In this document: positions 25,523 through 33,868 of the stretch, in pieces | How the letters are laid out: each line of letters opens with the position of its first letter | How positions within the stretch are numbered: the first letter of the stretch is position 1 | Assembly (NCBI GenBank): GCA_011174795.1 | Contig: DUEY01000036.1 | Location: 1 to 49,456, forward strand | DNA: 49,456 nt | Direction of reading: 5' to 3' | From: Dehalococcoidia bacterium | GTDB taxonomy: Bacteria; Chloroflexota; Dehalococcoidia; SZUA-161 | The notes under the pieces: model-generated | Databases searched by the model: none | Told to the model about the DNA's origin: nothing | Seen by the model: the letters and a program-made list of their open reading frames with translations, nothing else | Made by a program: the position numbers and the translations under genes

Positions 25523-26678
25523 TGGTCTCTCCCTTACCTTTCTCACTACGCATCATTTCAAGCAACTGCGCCTTCTTCTCCGAACGCATCCGCCGATATG
25601 TATTTTCGTCGATTGCCCCTTGCTCAAACTCGTCATCCAGTTGAGCTATCTCCCTCAGCAATCGCTGCTTGTGCGTCTCGCTCTCCCTTTCCACGTGCGG
25701 CGTCGCCTTTATTCCCTTAACTCCCAAAACGGCGATAACGATAATGAGCAGAACAACAACGAGCCAGAGAATCACTGTAGTTGCATCGACTCCCCCTGAT
25801 ATGCGGGAAAGACGAATATCCAGATCAGTGCCACGGGGGAGTTCCTCTCCCTGAAGATGTATGAATTGCTCCCCGGTATCAGCCTCCACCGGCCCCGCCA
25901 GCGTCAACCGGTTGCTGGCAACCTCAACGTCATCACCCATAACCATAACATTGAAGCTGTCAGTGGGATAATTGACCTTAAGCAGAATGGTAGCATCGCC
26001 CGAACCAGAGAACGGCAGCCTGTACGAGTAACTCCACTCTCTATAGCCAGGCGGAAAAGGTAGAGTATCGGCAAATGTACTATTGCCCAGGAATATGCAG
26101 TCCTGTATTAAATCCTGCGGGGCCTCGAAATCAACCGCTCCCTGCGGTAGAGTGAAGACCAGCGTTCCGGTTCCTTCATCAGTGGCATTTTCCTCCGACC
26201 CGACATATGTCCGGTCGCCATCGTTCGAGAACATGAAGTATTCCGATACCCAGAGGCTACTATCTTCCATATATATGACTGCATGTGATTGAGCCACCCG
26301 AATAGTCTCATCGCTGGTCGTCGTTTCGCATACCGGCACCTCGACAAAGGTAATTGTCTCATTCTCTCCGAAAATAACCAGGCTATAGTAGTCCACGCCC
26401 AAGTAGTGAGCCGAGACCAGGTACTCATAGCCGGGACCAGTTTCAAGGCTGGAAAACGTAAATCCGCCCTGGTCATCGGTTACGGTGATTTTAATGTCTC
26501 CCAGCGCATCATCTACATAGGTAATCAAGAGAACATCGATACCGGATACGTTTCCACCCCCAGCGGTTCCATTGATTACCGTCCCATTGATTTCGCCATC
26601 CAGGGTGCCCTGGGCAATAGCCATCCCCGACAGACCTAAGAGGAACAGCACACTACATATGGCAACAAGTTTCCTCAT
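25515..26678 (-). CDS. Exported membrane-anchored protein of the ccm operon, function unknown
   Basis: 387 residues from ATG 26678, preceded by AAGGGA. N-terminal signal peptide (MRKLVAICSVLFLLGLSGMAIAQ), then a beta-rich extracytoplasmic region with a carboxypeptidase-regulatory-like fold: TVINGTAGGGNVSGIDVLLITY, TDDQGGFTFSSL. A single transmembrane helix lies at about residues 303-325 (VILWLVVVLLIIVIAVLGVKG), followed by a cytoplasmic tail with a SHOCT/CcmI-like helical segment (LLREIAQLDDEFEQGAIDENTYRRMRSEKKAQL). No CxxCH or thioredoxin motif. It sits between the zinc ribbon gene and ccmA, with overlap at the ccmA start. It might take part in apocytochrome handling, replacing CcmH/CcmI, but that is inference from position. 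Confidence 0.8.
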   Translation of the reverse strand: MRKLVAICSVLFLLGLSGMAIAQGTLDGEINGTVINGTAGGGNVSGIDVLLITYVDDALGDIKITVTDDQGGFTFSSLETGPGYEYLVSAHYLGVDYYSLVIFGENETITFVEVPVCETTTSDETIRVAQSHAVIYMEDSSLWVSEYFMFSNDGDRTYVGSEENATDEGTGTLVFTLPQGAVDFEAPQDLIQDCIFLGNSTFADTLPFPPGYREWSYSYRLPFSGSGDATILLKVNYPTDSFNVMVMGDDVEVASNRLTLAGPVEADTGEQFIHLQGEELPRGTDLDIRLSRISGGVDATTVILWLVVVLLIIVIAVLGVKGIKATPHVERESETHKQRLLREIAQLDDEFEQGAIDENTYRRMRSEKKAQLLEMMRSEKGKGETSG

Positions 26679-26695
26679 TGCTTCCCTTACAAGAC

Positions 26696-26953
26696 CTACG
26701 TACTTAGGCTCGCCCCACACTCAGAGCAAAATTTATCCCTCGAATCGCATCTCGCGCCGCAGCTCGGGCAGACCTTATCCACAACATCTTCCGCAGCTTC
26801 GCTGCGACCCTTTCGTAACGCCCGTATCCGCTTCTCCAGCTCCTCATCAAGAGCCTCATCTCCCGAAACACTCTTGGCTCTCGACCTGAAGAAGGGATAG
26901 GCAATAAAGATAGCCGCAATGAGACCTAATAGAATACCCAGTGGAACAGTCAT
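26696..26953 (-). CDS. Small membrane protein with zinc ribbon in the ccm operon
   Basis: 85 residues. One N-terminal membrane helix (MTVPLGILLGLIAAIFIAYPFF), a charged helix (DEELEKRIRALRKGRSEAAEDV) and a C-terminal zinc ribbon CPSCGARCDSRDKFCSECGASL with two CxxC pairs. The membrane-plus-helix half resembles the N-terminal part of CcmI-like proteins. Start overlaps the ccmF stop by four bases (ATGA), so it is co-translated with ccmF. Confidence 0.8.
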   Translation of the reverse strand: MTVPLGILLGLIAAIFIAYPFFRSRAKSVSGDEALDEELEKRIRALRKGRSEAAEDVVDKVCPSCGARCDSRDKFCSECGASLST

Positions 26954-28920
26954 GTTACACCCGCCTCAGAGCCAGACTGGCGCTTTCGATCAGGCCAGAA
27001 GGCTACGAGCCCTCCTAGAAGGAGAAACCCTCCCCCAACCCACATCCAGACAATCAGGGGATTGACTAGCACTCTGAAGGTAGCAGACTCGTCCCCCGGC
27101 TCAAAGCTGGTCCATGATAACGAGACGAACAAGTCCTCGGCAGGAGTGGTTCGAACCGCTACTTCGGCGAAGGGCTCCATCCAGCTAAACCAGTAGTTAT
27201 ACTCCGGCCGCACCGTATCGATGAGCTTGCCGTCCCTGCTTATAGAAAGAGAGGCAACGGCGCTCACTTTCGAGCTACCCTCCCGCATGTCTAGAGCATC
27301 ATATGACAACTCGTACTTCCCGACTGTCATCTCCTCCCCGATATCGAGCGTCTCCATACCTTCTAATCCGTAGAAGGATGAGCCGATGACGCCGAGTGTT
27401 ATTAGAATAATGCCTATATGAACTATAAATCCGCCGTACCGGGGCCTGTTACTCCCGATCAATCTAAGGAATGCCCCGGCATAATATCCCCCGGTAGCGC
27501 GCCGTCTTGCTCTCGTCCCCAGTAACCATTCCCGCATAATAGTGAAAAGCGGGAAGCCACATACCAGCGCTGCAAGGGCGTACCAGTTTCCGATGCCAGA
27601 AATGAGGACAGCTATAGCGATAATCACGGCTGGAAACAGGGTATACAATAAGTTCCATCCTATAGACTTCAACGATGCTTTCCGCCACCTTAACGTTGAG
27701 CAAACTCCCATGAAGAATACGAGGAAAAGCATAACAGGCCCGCATGACCAGTCGAAATAGTCTCGTTCCAGAGCTATCTCACTACCCCCCAGTCCCTCAA
27801 CAATCCGCGGCAGGATCACGCCTGTAATGATAAGGAATACAAGAACAAGGAATATGACGTTAGTGAGAAGGAAGGCGCCCTCCCTGGAGATAGGCGATAA
27901 TGGCTTATCTTCTTTCCCGAAATCCCTATGGCGAGCATAGAGCAGTACCACCGATCCTACCAGCGTAACCACGATAGCGCCCAGAATATAAGGAGGATAA
28001 TTCGAAGCGTAGAATCCGTGCAGCGGGGACTCGATACCGCCGTGCGTAATAAAGGGGCTAAGCAGGACAAAAATAAAGGTTACTATGATGAGCGCCAGCC
28101 CCCATGTGTGGAGATAATGTCGCTTTCGCAGCATCGCAACCGAGTGGAGAAAAGCAGTCCCCAACAGCCACGGCATCAGACCGGCATTCTCCACCGGGTC
28201 CCATGCCCAATACCCTCCCCAACCCAGCTCGATATATGACCACCACATTCCTACCAAGTTGCCTATGCCCAGCACACACCATGCAAAGAGAGTCCAGCGC
28301 CGGATTCCCCCAATCCACTCCATACCGGGACGACGGACTATAAGCGCTGCCATAACGAAAGCAAACACAACAGTGAATCCGGCAAAGCCCAGGTATAGCA
28401 ACGGGGGATGTATCAACATGCCGACATTCTGGAGAAGCGGGTTCAAGCCGAATCCATCCACGGGAGGGTAAGGATTCTCCTCGAACACGTTTACCACAAT
28501 CGTGACCAGCGCCAGGAAAAATGCCAGAATGACCGCAAGGATGGAGATAGCGCAGGGCGTAATCTGCTTGTAAGAATTATATTTCTGCAGCGCCAGCACA
28601 GCGGCGAACAACGAGAGCAACCATCCCCAGAAAAGAACCGAGCCAGCTTTATCGGCATACAAGGCGCTGAAAGCATATACCGCCGGAAGGTCTCTGCTGG
28701 CGTGTTCCGTTACTATCCTGAGGCTGAAATCCTTGCTCATAAAAGCATAGAGCATGGCCGCCATGGCCAAGGTATAAAGGACAGCAACTACGAGTAAACC
28801 GTTTCGAGCACTTGCAGTGAAGGCATGGGAACCACTGCGAGCTCCCCACGCTGAGGCTAGCGCGGTATATACAGCCGCTATAAAGCATAATATGAGGGCG
28901 ATATGCCCTGTATCTACCAT
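26950..28920 (-). CDS. ccmF: Cytochrome c heme lyase subunit CcmF
   Basis: 656 residues, at least a dozen hydrophobic helices. The heme-handling WWD-type signature GWGGYWAWDPVENAGLMPWLLGTAFLHS (residues about 232-259) is unmistakable, with flanking conserved His residues such as NVGMLIHPPLLYLGF and LLSPFITHGGIESPLHGFY. CcmF passes heme from CcmE to the CXXCH motifs of apocytochromes in the periplasm or pseudoperiplasm. It is followed by the zinc ribbon gene and preceded by ccmE with an eight-base gap. Confidence 0.97.
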   Translation of the reverse strand: MVDTGHIALILCFIAAVYTALASAWGARSGSHAFTASARNGLLVVAVLYTLAMAAMLYAFMSKDFSLRIVTEHASRDLPAVYAFSALYADKAGSVLFWGWLLSLFAAVLALQKYNSYKQITPCAISILAVILAFFLALVTIVVNVFEENPYPPVDGFGLNPLLQNVGMLIHPPLLYLGFAGFTVVFAFVMAALIVRRPGMEWIGGIRRWTLFAWCVLGIGNLVGMWWSYIELGWGGYWAWDPVENAGLMPWLLGTAFLHSVAMLRKRHYLHTWGLALIIVTFIFVLLSPFITHGGIESPLHGFYASNYPPYILGAIVVTLVGSVVLLYARHRDFGKEDKPLSPISREGAFLLTNVIFLVLVFLIITGVILPRIVEGLGGSEIALERDYFDWSCGPVMLFLVFFMGVCSTLRWRKASLKSIGWNLLYTLFPAVIIAIAVLISGIGNWYALAALVCGFPLFTIMREWLLGTRARRRATGGYYAGAFLRLIGSNRPRYGGFIVHIGIILITLGVIGSSFYGLEGMETLDIGEEMTVGKYELSYDALDMREGSSKVSAVASLSISRDGKLIDTVRPEYNYWFSWMEPFAEVAVRTTPAEDLFVSLSWTSFEPGDESATFRVLVNPLIVWMWVGGGFLLLGGLVAFWPDRKRQSGSEAGVT

Positions 28921-28928
28921 CTACTGTC

Positions 28929-29312
28929 TCATTCTTCAGGCACGTATTTCGAGGGGCATTTTAACAGAATACTCTCAGCTCGAAATATTCTATCGGAGTG
29001 ATATCTCCCCTCAACCATGACATCGGCGCCGGCCTTGAAGCCATCCGGCATGGCGCCTTTATAGATAACAGGCAAGCTGGCGTTTCCTTCAACAACGGAA
29101 AATCCAAGCTCAAGCTTCTCAGCATCCCACTCGATAGAGCCCTCAGTTACCTTTCCGGTCACCCTGATATTGGTATCGTAGGTATCACTGCCTTTGTCCA
29201 GAAGTTCACTCACTGTGACATAGTATATTGCCGAACTGCTCAGTGCCATGTAAATCAGGTAACCCACTGCGGCTACCAGAACGATACCCCCGATAAGATA
29301 TCTCTTTTTCAC
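28929..29312 (-). CDS. ccmE: Cytochrome c-type biogenesis heme chaperone CcmE, CXXXY variant
   Basis: 127 residues: an N-terminal membrane anchor (KKRYLIGGIVLVAAVGYLIYMAL) and an OB-fold domain (TNIRVTGKVTEGSIEWDAEKLELGFSVVEGNASLPVIYKGAMPDGFKAGADVMVEGRY-type sequence, residues about 50-112). The heme-attachment motif near the C-terminus is CPSKY (Cys-x3-Tyr) instead of the standard HxxxY, so heme would bind covalently through cysteine. CXXXY CcmE proteins are known from archaea, some sulfate reducers and Gram-positive bacteria and are reported to go with absence of CcmH, matching the lack of ccmG/ccmH here. It is the first gene of the minus-strand ccm operon. Confidence 0.94.
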   Translation of the reverse strand: MKKRYLIGGIVLVAAVGYLIYMALSSSAIYYVTVSELLDKGSDTYDTNIRVTGKVTEGSIEWDAEKLELGFSVVEGNASLPVIYKGAMPDGFKAGADVMVEGRYHSDRIFRAESILLKCPSKYVPEE

Positions 29313-29649
29313 GTCCTGTCACTCCAGGATGAAGCCGATAGTGTACCCATTTTAGCAAGATGGGGAGCCGCTGCCAAACACCGGTTCACAATTACGATAC
29401 CAGGTAAAGAATGTTAGAAATTTCCAGGCATTCGGCTTAAAAATAGTTGACACTCTATCTAAATTATAATATCATGGGCAGCGGTAAAAAGGATACCCGA
29501 GCGCTGTCTCGTTTATAATTAAGATAGTTAGCTAACCAGGGTATGGTAATAAGCTATGGCGCAATCATCGGTACGGGTCTCATAAGGAAACCGGCCGATG
29601 TTTATATATTCTGCAATTTTTATGGTAACACTTATTAGAGGAGGAATAT
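29313..29649. promoter_or_regulatory. Divergent intergenic region between ccmE and the rhodanese gene
   Basis: This AT-rich stretch of 337 bases holds no gene. The best plus-strand promoter is TTGACA (29447-29452), 17 bases, TATCAT (29470-29475); a further TATAAT at 29514-29519 lacks a -35 box. GTTAGCTAAC at 29527-29536 is a perfect 10-base palindrome, and half-sites ATACCC (29493-29498) and GGGTAT (29539-29544) resemble halves of the CsoR-like palindrome at 34625. The rhodanese ribosome site AGAGGAGG lies just before 29650. I could not find a convincing minus-strand promoter for ccmE. Confidence 0.55.
29447..29475 (+). promoter_or_regulatory. Promoter for the rhodanese/selenocytochrome operon
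   Basis: Perfect -35 TTGACA (29447-29452), 17-base spacer, -10 TATCAT (29470-29475, 5 of 6 consensus). The leader to the ATG at 29650 would be about 170 bases. Confidence 0.65.
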
Positions 29650-31557
29650 ATGGAAAGAAAATCATGGAGTAAGCTTGTATTGATAATAGCGTTAATGCTG
29701 CTGCTTATCAGCATGCCGCTACTCGCTGCCTGCGGGGGAGAGGAGGAGGAAGAGCCTACACCAACAGCTACAGCTGTGCCGACAGCTCCGCCAACAGCAG
29801 CAGTATCAGAGTTTGACGTAGTCAAAGACGCCGTTGCTGCATATGTCGCCGACAAGGCCGAAAACATCAAGGCAGGCGACCTCAACGACCTGATTAACTC
29901 CGGCGACGCGCCGTACCTCATCAGCCTTCGGAGCGCCGATGACTTCGCCAAGGGCCACATCACCGGCTCAGTTAATATAGCTTTCGGCGACCTGTTCAAG
30001 GCCGATACACTTGCTACCCTGCCCGACGAGGACATCGTTACCTACTGCTACACCGGACAGACAGCCTCCATGGCAGCCGCCCTGCTCGGTACTTTGGGAT
30101 ACGATGTCCAAAACCTGCTGCACGGTATGTGCTCCTGGACCAGCGACGAGACGGTACTCGCCGGCAAGTGCTTCAACCCCGCAGCAGACCAGAACGACTT
30201 CGCGGTCGAGACCACCGTCAACACAGCCACCGAGACCTACGACTACCCAACCCTAGATAACACCGCTTCCAACGACGAGGACGACATCCTCCAGGCTGCC
30301 GCCGCGTCTGTTTCAACGGCGTATATAACCGCGAGCGACCTCAACGACATGATCAACTCGGGCGATGCACCATTCATTATCAGCTGCCGCAGCGCTGAGG
30401 ACTATGCCAACGGGCATATCCCCGGTGCAGTCAACATCGGCATCGGCAGCATCGCCGATAACCTGGACAAGCTGCCCCCGGACGAGACAATCGTTGTATA
30501 CTGCTACACCGGCCATACCGCCGCCCAGGTAACCGCCCTACTCAACATGCTGGGCTACGACGCCAAGAGCCTCAAGTTCGGTATGTGCTCCTGGAGCAGC
30601 GACGAGACTGTACTCGCCGGCAAGTGCTTCGACCCCGCAAACGACCAGAACGACTTTACTGTCGCGGGCGGGGCAGTATCAGAATCAGAATTCGACGTAG
30701 TAAAAGATGCCGTCGCGGCATACGTGGCCTCCCCAGCCGCGAACATCAAGGCAGGCGACCTCAACGACCTCGTCACCGCCGATGAAGCACCCTACCTCAT
30801 CAGCCTTCGCAGCGCCGATGACTTCGCCAATGGGCATATCACCGGCTCAGTAAACATAGCTTTCGGCGACCTGTTCAAGACAACCACACTTGATACCCTG
30901 CCCGACGAGGACATCGTTACTTACTGCTACACAGGGCAGACAGCCTCCATGGCTACCGCACTGCTTGGTACTTTGGGATACGATGTCCAGAACCTGCTGC
31001 ACGGAATGTGCTCCTGGACCGGTGACGAGACGGTACTCGCCGGCAAGTGCTTCAACCCCGCAGCAGACCAGAACGACTTCGCGGTCGAGACCACCGCCAA
31101 TACAGCCACCGAGACCTACGACTACCCGACTCTCGATAACACCGCCTCCACCGATGAGGATGACATCCTCCAGGCTGCCGCCGCGTCTGTTTCAACGGCG
31201 TACATCACCGCCGGCGACCTCAATGACATGATTAACGACGATGAGGCGCCCTTCATCATCAGCTGCCGCAGCGCTGAGGACTACGCCAACGGGCATATCC
31301 CCGGCGCGGTCAACATCGGCATCGGCAGTATCGCCGACAACCTGGATAAGCTGCCTCTGGACGAGACAATCGTCGTATACTGCTACACCGGCCATACCGC
31401 CGCCCAGGTAACCGCCCTGCTCAACATGCTTGGCTACGATGCCAAGAGCCTCAAGTTCGGTATGTGCTCCTGGAGCAGCGACGAGTCAATAAACGCGGGC
31501 AAGTGCTTCGACCCCGCAAACGACCAGAACGACTTTATGTTCGACTCAGGGGCCTAG
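29650..31557 (+). CDS. Lipoprotein with four tandem rhodanese domains
   Basis: 635 residues. N-terminal lipoprotein signal ending LLAAC (Cys28), then an acidic and Thr/Pro-rich linker (EEEEEPTPTATAVPTAPP) to about residue 50. Four rhodanese domains follow, with active-site loops CYTGQTA (Cys133 and Cys426) and CYTGHTA (Cys285 and Cys578). Each domain adds two more cysteines, GMCSW and GKCFxP, about 25 and 40 residues on. The order is A-B-A-B: an A+B pair of 293 residues is duplicated exactly. Rhodanese Cys loops accept a sulfane sulfur or bind oxyanions of Se/As. The protein would be anchored outside the membrane. It is the first gene of the selenocytochrome cluster; in Geobacter a rhodanese-like lipoprotein (ExtH, from memory) neighbours the ExtKL cytochrome. 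Ribosome site AGGAGG. Confidence 0.93.
   Translation: MERKSWSKLVLIIALMLLLISMPLLAACGGEEEEEPTPTATAVPTAPPTAAVSEFDVVKDAVAAYVADKAENIKAGDLNDLINSGDAPYLISLRSADDFAKGHITGSVNIAFGDLFKADTLATLPDEDIVTYCYTGQTASMAAALLGTLGYDVQNLLHGMCSWTSDETVLAGKCFNPAADQNDFAVETTVNTATETYDYPTLDNTASNDEDDILQAAAASVSTAYITASDLNDMINSGDAPFIISCRSAEDYANGHIPGAVNIGIGSIADNLDKLPPDETIVVYCYTGHTAAQVTALLNMLGYDAKSLKFGMCSWSSDETVLAGKCFDPANDQNDFTVAGGAVSESEFDVVKDAVAAYVASPAANIKAGDLNDLVTADEAPYLISLRSADDFANGHITGSVNIAFGDLFKTTTLDTLPDEDIVTYCYTGQTASMATALLGTLGYDVQNLLHGMCSWTGDETVLAGKCFNPAADQNDFAVETTANTATETYDYPTLDNTASTDEDDILQAAAASVSTAYITAGDLNDMINDDEAPFIISCRSAEDYANGHIPGAVNIGIGSIADNLDKLPLDETIVVYCYTGHTAAQVTALLNMLGYDAKSLKFGMCSWSSDESINAGKCFDPANDQNDFMFDSGA
29812..31557 (+). 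repeat. Two-copy tandem duplication, period 879 bases, inside the rhodanese gene
   Basis: Copy 1 is 29812-30690 and copy 2 is 30691-31557. Active-site TGC codons lie at 30046 and 30925 and at 30502 and 31381, each 879 bases apart, so there is no net indel between them. Long stretches around the GKCFNP region and its flanks are identical in both copies, while other parts have many silent changes. Confidence 0.85.
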
Positions 31558-31593
31558 CGCTTATAGACAACATTGTGTAAAATTGGATAAATG

Positions 31594-31627
31594 GCCAGTG
31601 CAAGAGCTTCGAGGCTCTTGCACTGGC
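31594..31627 (+). terminator. Strong hairpin between rhodanese and cytochrome genes
   Basis: Perfect 14-bp stem (GCCAGTGCAAGAGC, 31594-31607, with 31614-31627) and a 6-base loop TTCGAG. There is no T-run after it, so it may be a partial terminator, an mRNA-stabilising 3' structure or a processing site rather than a full stop. Confidence 0.55.
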
Positions 31628-31664
31628 AGAGCATTATACAAAGCCTATGAAAAACGAGGCGGAT

Positions 31665-32972
31665 ATGAAAAGGTTATTCTTGCTAGCTATAGGGTTCCTT
31701 TTCCTGATTACATTCGCTGCCTCCGGCTGCATCGATGATGTTGTCAGTCCGTCCCCGGGAGTCGAGGTAATAAGCGCCTGCGTCACCTGCCATACCGACA
31801 AAGAGGTTCTCCAGGAGCTTGCCGTGGAAGAGGAAGAGGAGGAATCCGAGGCAACAACGGGTGAAGGCTGAGGGGGCGATTTGCCTCCGTTGGAGGCATG
31901 GGAAAAGGTCTACATCGACGGCGAGGATTTCCTCGAGGATACACACAACAAGATGGGCTGCGTGGTCTGCCACAGTGGAGATAACACGGCTGAAGACATG
32001 GAAAGCGCTCACATCGGCCTAATAGCCGACCCGTCCGAGGACAATTGCAACACCTGTCATAGAGAGATATTTGAAAAGAACGAGACCAGCCTTCACACCA
32101 CACTCAGCGGGTTCATATCAGCTCTTGAAGCAAGGGGCGGTAATCTTGAGGAGGGCTCCCCGCTCGCCACAGCCTTCGAGAACCACTGCCAGCAGTGTCA
32201 TCTCTCATGTGGTCAATGTCATGTCAGCCGGCCAGATGAGGCCGGCGGTGGTTTCCTGTCAGGTCACGAGTTCAAGAGTACACCGAATATGAAGAACAAC
32301 TGTGTCGCCTGCCACGGTTCCCGTGTCGGCGATGAATTCCTGGGTGAGAATGAAGGGGTTCCCAAAGACGTCCACAGGAAAAAGGGCATGCAGTGCTCAA
32401 GTTGTCACGGGCAGGAACTACACGGCTCCGGAGAGCTTGCCGAAAGTCGTTATCATACCACTACAGCGGTGAGTTGCACAGACGCAGGCTGTCACGATGA
32501 CCTCTATGACACCGCCGACAGTAACCCTCAGCACGAGCAGCACCTCGAAGACCTCGCCTGCCAAGTTTGCCATGCGGTCGATTATAAACACTGCTACAGT
32601 TGCCACGTAAGCATTGACGAGCAAGGCATACCCTGTCGAACCAGCGAGCCGTCAGTAATGGACTTCAAAATCGGGCTTAACCCCCTTAAGTCAGCCGAAA
32701 GGCCTTACGACTATGTGGTGCTGAGGCATGTGCCGACATGCCCTGACGAATGCGTCTACTACGGCGAGAATCTGCTTCCTGATTTCGATGCCCAGCCAAC
32801 CTGGAAGTATGCCACGCCGCATAATATCCAGCTGAACACTCCGCAAAACGCCAGTTGTGATTCCTGCCATGGTAACGCAGAGCTGTTCCTTACCGAGGAA
32901 GATTTGAGGCCCGGTGAGGTAGAGGCGAATCAAGGCGTGATAGTTCCAGAGATTCCTAATCCGTCATATTAA
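31665..32972 (+). CDS. Multiheme cytochrome c lipoprotein with predicted selenocysteine (TGA at 31869-31871)
   Basis: 435 residues if the in-frame TGA is read as Sec69. Start ATG 31665 has GAGGCGG five bases upstream (an ATG at 31647 has none). The signal peptide ends ASGC (Cys22, lipobox-like). Heme motifs: CVTCH before the TGA; CVVCH, CNTCH, CQQCH, CGQCH, CVACH, CSSCH, CQVCH, CYSCH, CDSCH and one CX4CH (CTDAGCH) after it, 11 in all. Sec lies after an acidic stretch in GEG-Sec-GGD, not in a CxxU motif. The part after TGA is in the same frame, has no signal peptide of its own and starts a hairpin 10 bases downstream (31882-31898), so reading through is favoured over two proteins or a broken gene. 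From memory, it resembles the multiheme (seleno)protein ExtKL. Next genes: Tat-exported ferredoxin and cytochrome b. Confidence 0.8.
31882..31898 (+). promoter_or_regulatory. Bacterial SECIS-like hairpin in the multiheme cytochrome gene
   Basis: Stem TGCCTCC (31882-31888) pairs perfectly with GGAGGCA (31892-31898), loop GTT. The loop starts 17 bases after the TGA (31869-31871) and has a G in its first position, as bacterial SECIS elements require. Confidence 0.7.
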
Positions 32973-32993
32973 AGAGATAATCAAGGTGAACAT

Positions 32994-33866
32994 ATGGAAC
33001 TGAAGCGACGGGATTTCCTGAAAATCTCTACGGGGGCTGCGGGCCTGGTTCTATTGCAGCCCTCCAATATTGATAAAGTATGCGAGGCTGCCGAGAATTC
33101 ATCCAATGAAGACCTGGCGATGCTGGTGGATGTGTCCAAATGCATCGGCTGCTGGTGGTGTTACGTTGCCTGCAAGCAGTACAATGGCCTCCCCGAAACA
33201 GCCACACCCAAACCCGATGACCCGCCGCCGCTTGCTCCTGACACATGGACAACGCTCTTCACAAAAAAGCAGGGCAACACGTGGAAGTTCAGAAAGCAAG
33301 CCTGCATGCACTGTACCGACGCAGCATGCGTAAATGTTTGTCCTACAGGGGCTCTCAGCCACAACAAGCTGGGATTTGTCCAGTACGAGCGAGACAAGTG
33401 CTCCGGCTGTGGATATTGCTCTCAGTATTGCCCCTTTGAGGTTCCCCAATTGCAGACCAACAAGGTAAGCGGTGACGCCCTGATGGATAAATGCACCTTC
33501 TGCATAGACCGTGTTACCAACGGACAGCAGACTGCCTGCTCGGAGGCCTGCCCGACGGGAGCGATTTCGTTCGGCAAACGCAAGGAACTGCTGGAGGAAG
33601 CCAGCACAAGATTAGCAGAACTACAAAAGACCAATCCCGATGCCTGCCTCTATGGTGCGAACGAGTTAGGCGGCCTGCATGTAATGTATATACTTGAAGA
33701 ATCTCCCGAAAAACAGGGCTTGCCAGCCGACCCGAAAGTACCAGCCGCCGCTATGGTGCACGATGTTTTCCAGTGGCTTGGGGTTGGGGCTGTAGCGGCA
33801 GTACTCGCCGGTTTCGGGCTGAATTACCTGGTCGCTCGGGCCAGGATAGCCAAAGAGGAGAAATAA
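32994..33866 (+). CDS. Tat-exported four-cluster iron-sulfur protein (FdnH-like)
   Basis: 290 residues. A twin-arginine signal MELKRRDFLKISTGAAGLVLLQ precedes the mature protein. Ferredoxin motifs for four 4Fe-4S clusters: CIGCWWCYVACK, CMHCTDAACVNVCP, CSGCGYCSQYCP and CTFCIDRVTNGQQTACSEACP. A C-terminal membrane helix (VGAVAAVLAGFGLNYLVARARI) would anchor it next to the cytochrome b. It is a paralogue of fdhB at 38385, but fdhB has no Tat signal of its own and travels with FdhA. This copy has no molybdenum catalytic subunit in its cluster, so its partner is likely the multiheme cytochrome 22 bases upstream. Direction of electron flow is unknown. Confidence 0.9.
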   Translation: MELKRRDFLKISTGAAGLVLLQPSNIDKVCEAAENSSNEDLAMLVDVSKCIGCWWCYVACKQYNGLPETATPKPDDPPPLAPDTWTTLFTKKQGNTWKFRKQACMHCTDAACVNVCPTGALSHNKLGFVQYERDKCSGCGYCSQYCPFEVPQLQTNKVSGDALMDKCTFCIDRVTNGQQTACSEACPTGAISFGKRKELLEEASTRLAELQKTNPDACLYGANELGGLHVMYILEESPEKQGLPADPKVPAAAMVHDVFQWLGVGAVAAVLAGFGLNYLVARARIAKEEK

Positions 33867-33868
33867 TC

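Noticed and set aside
31647-31871. Separate 68-74 residue lipoprotein followed by a second cytochrome gene starting at 31881
   Set aside because: The second frame would start at TTG without a ribosome site or signal peptide, yet carries ten heme motifs that need export. The frame is continuous through the TGA and a SECIS-like hairpin is present, so one Sec gene is preferred.
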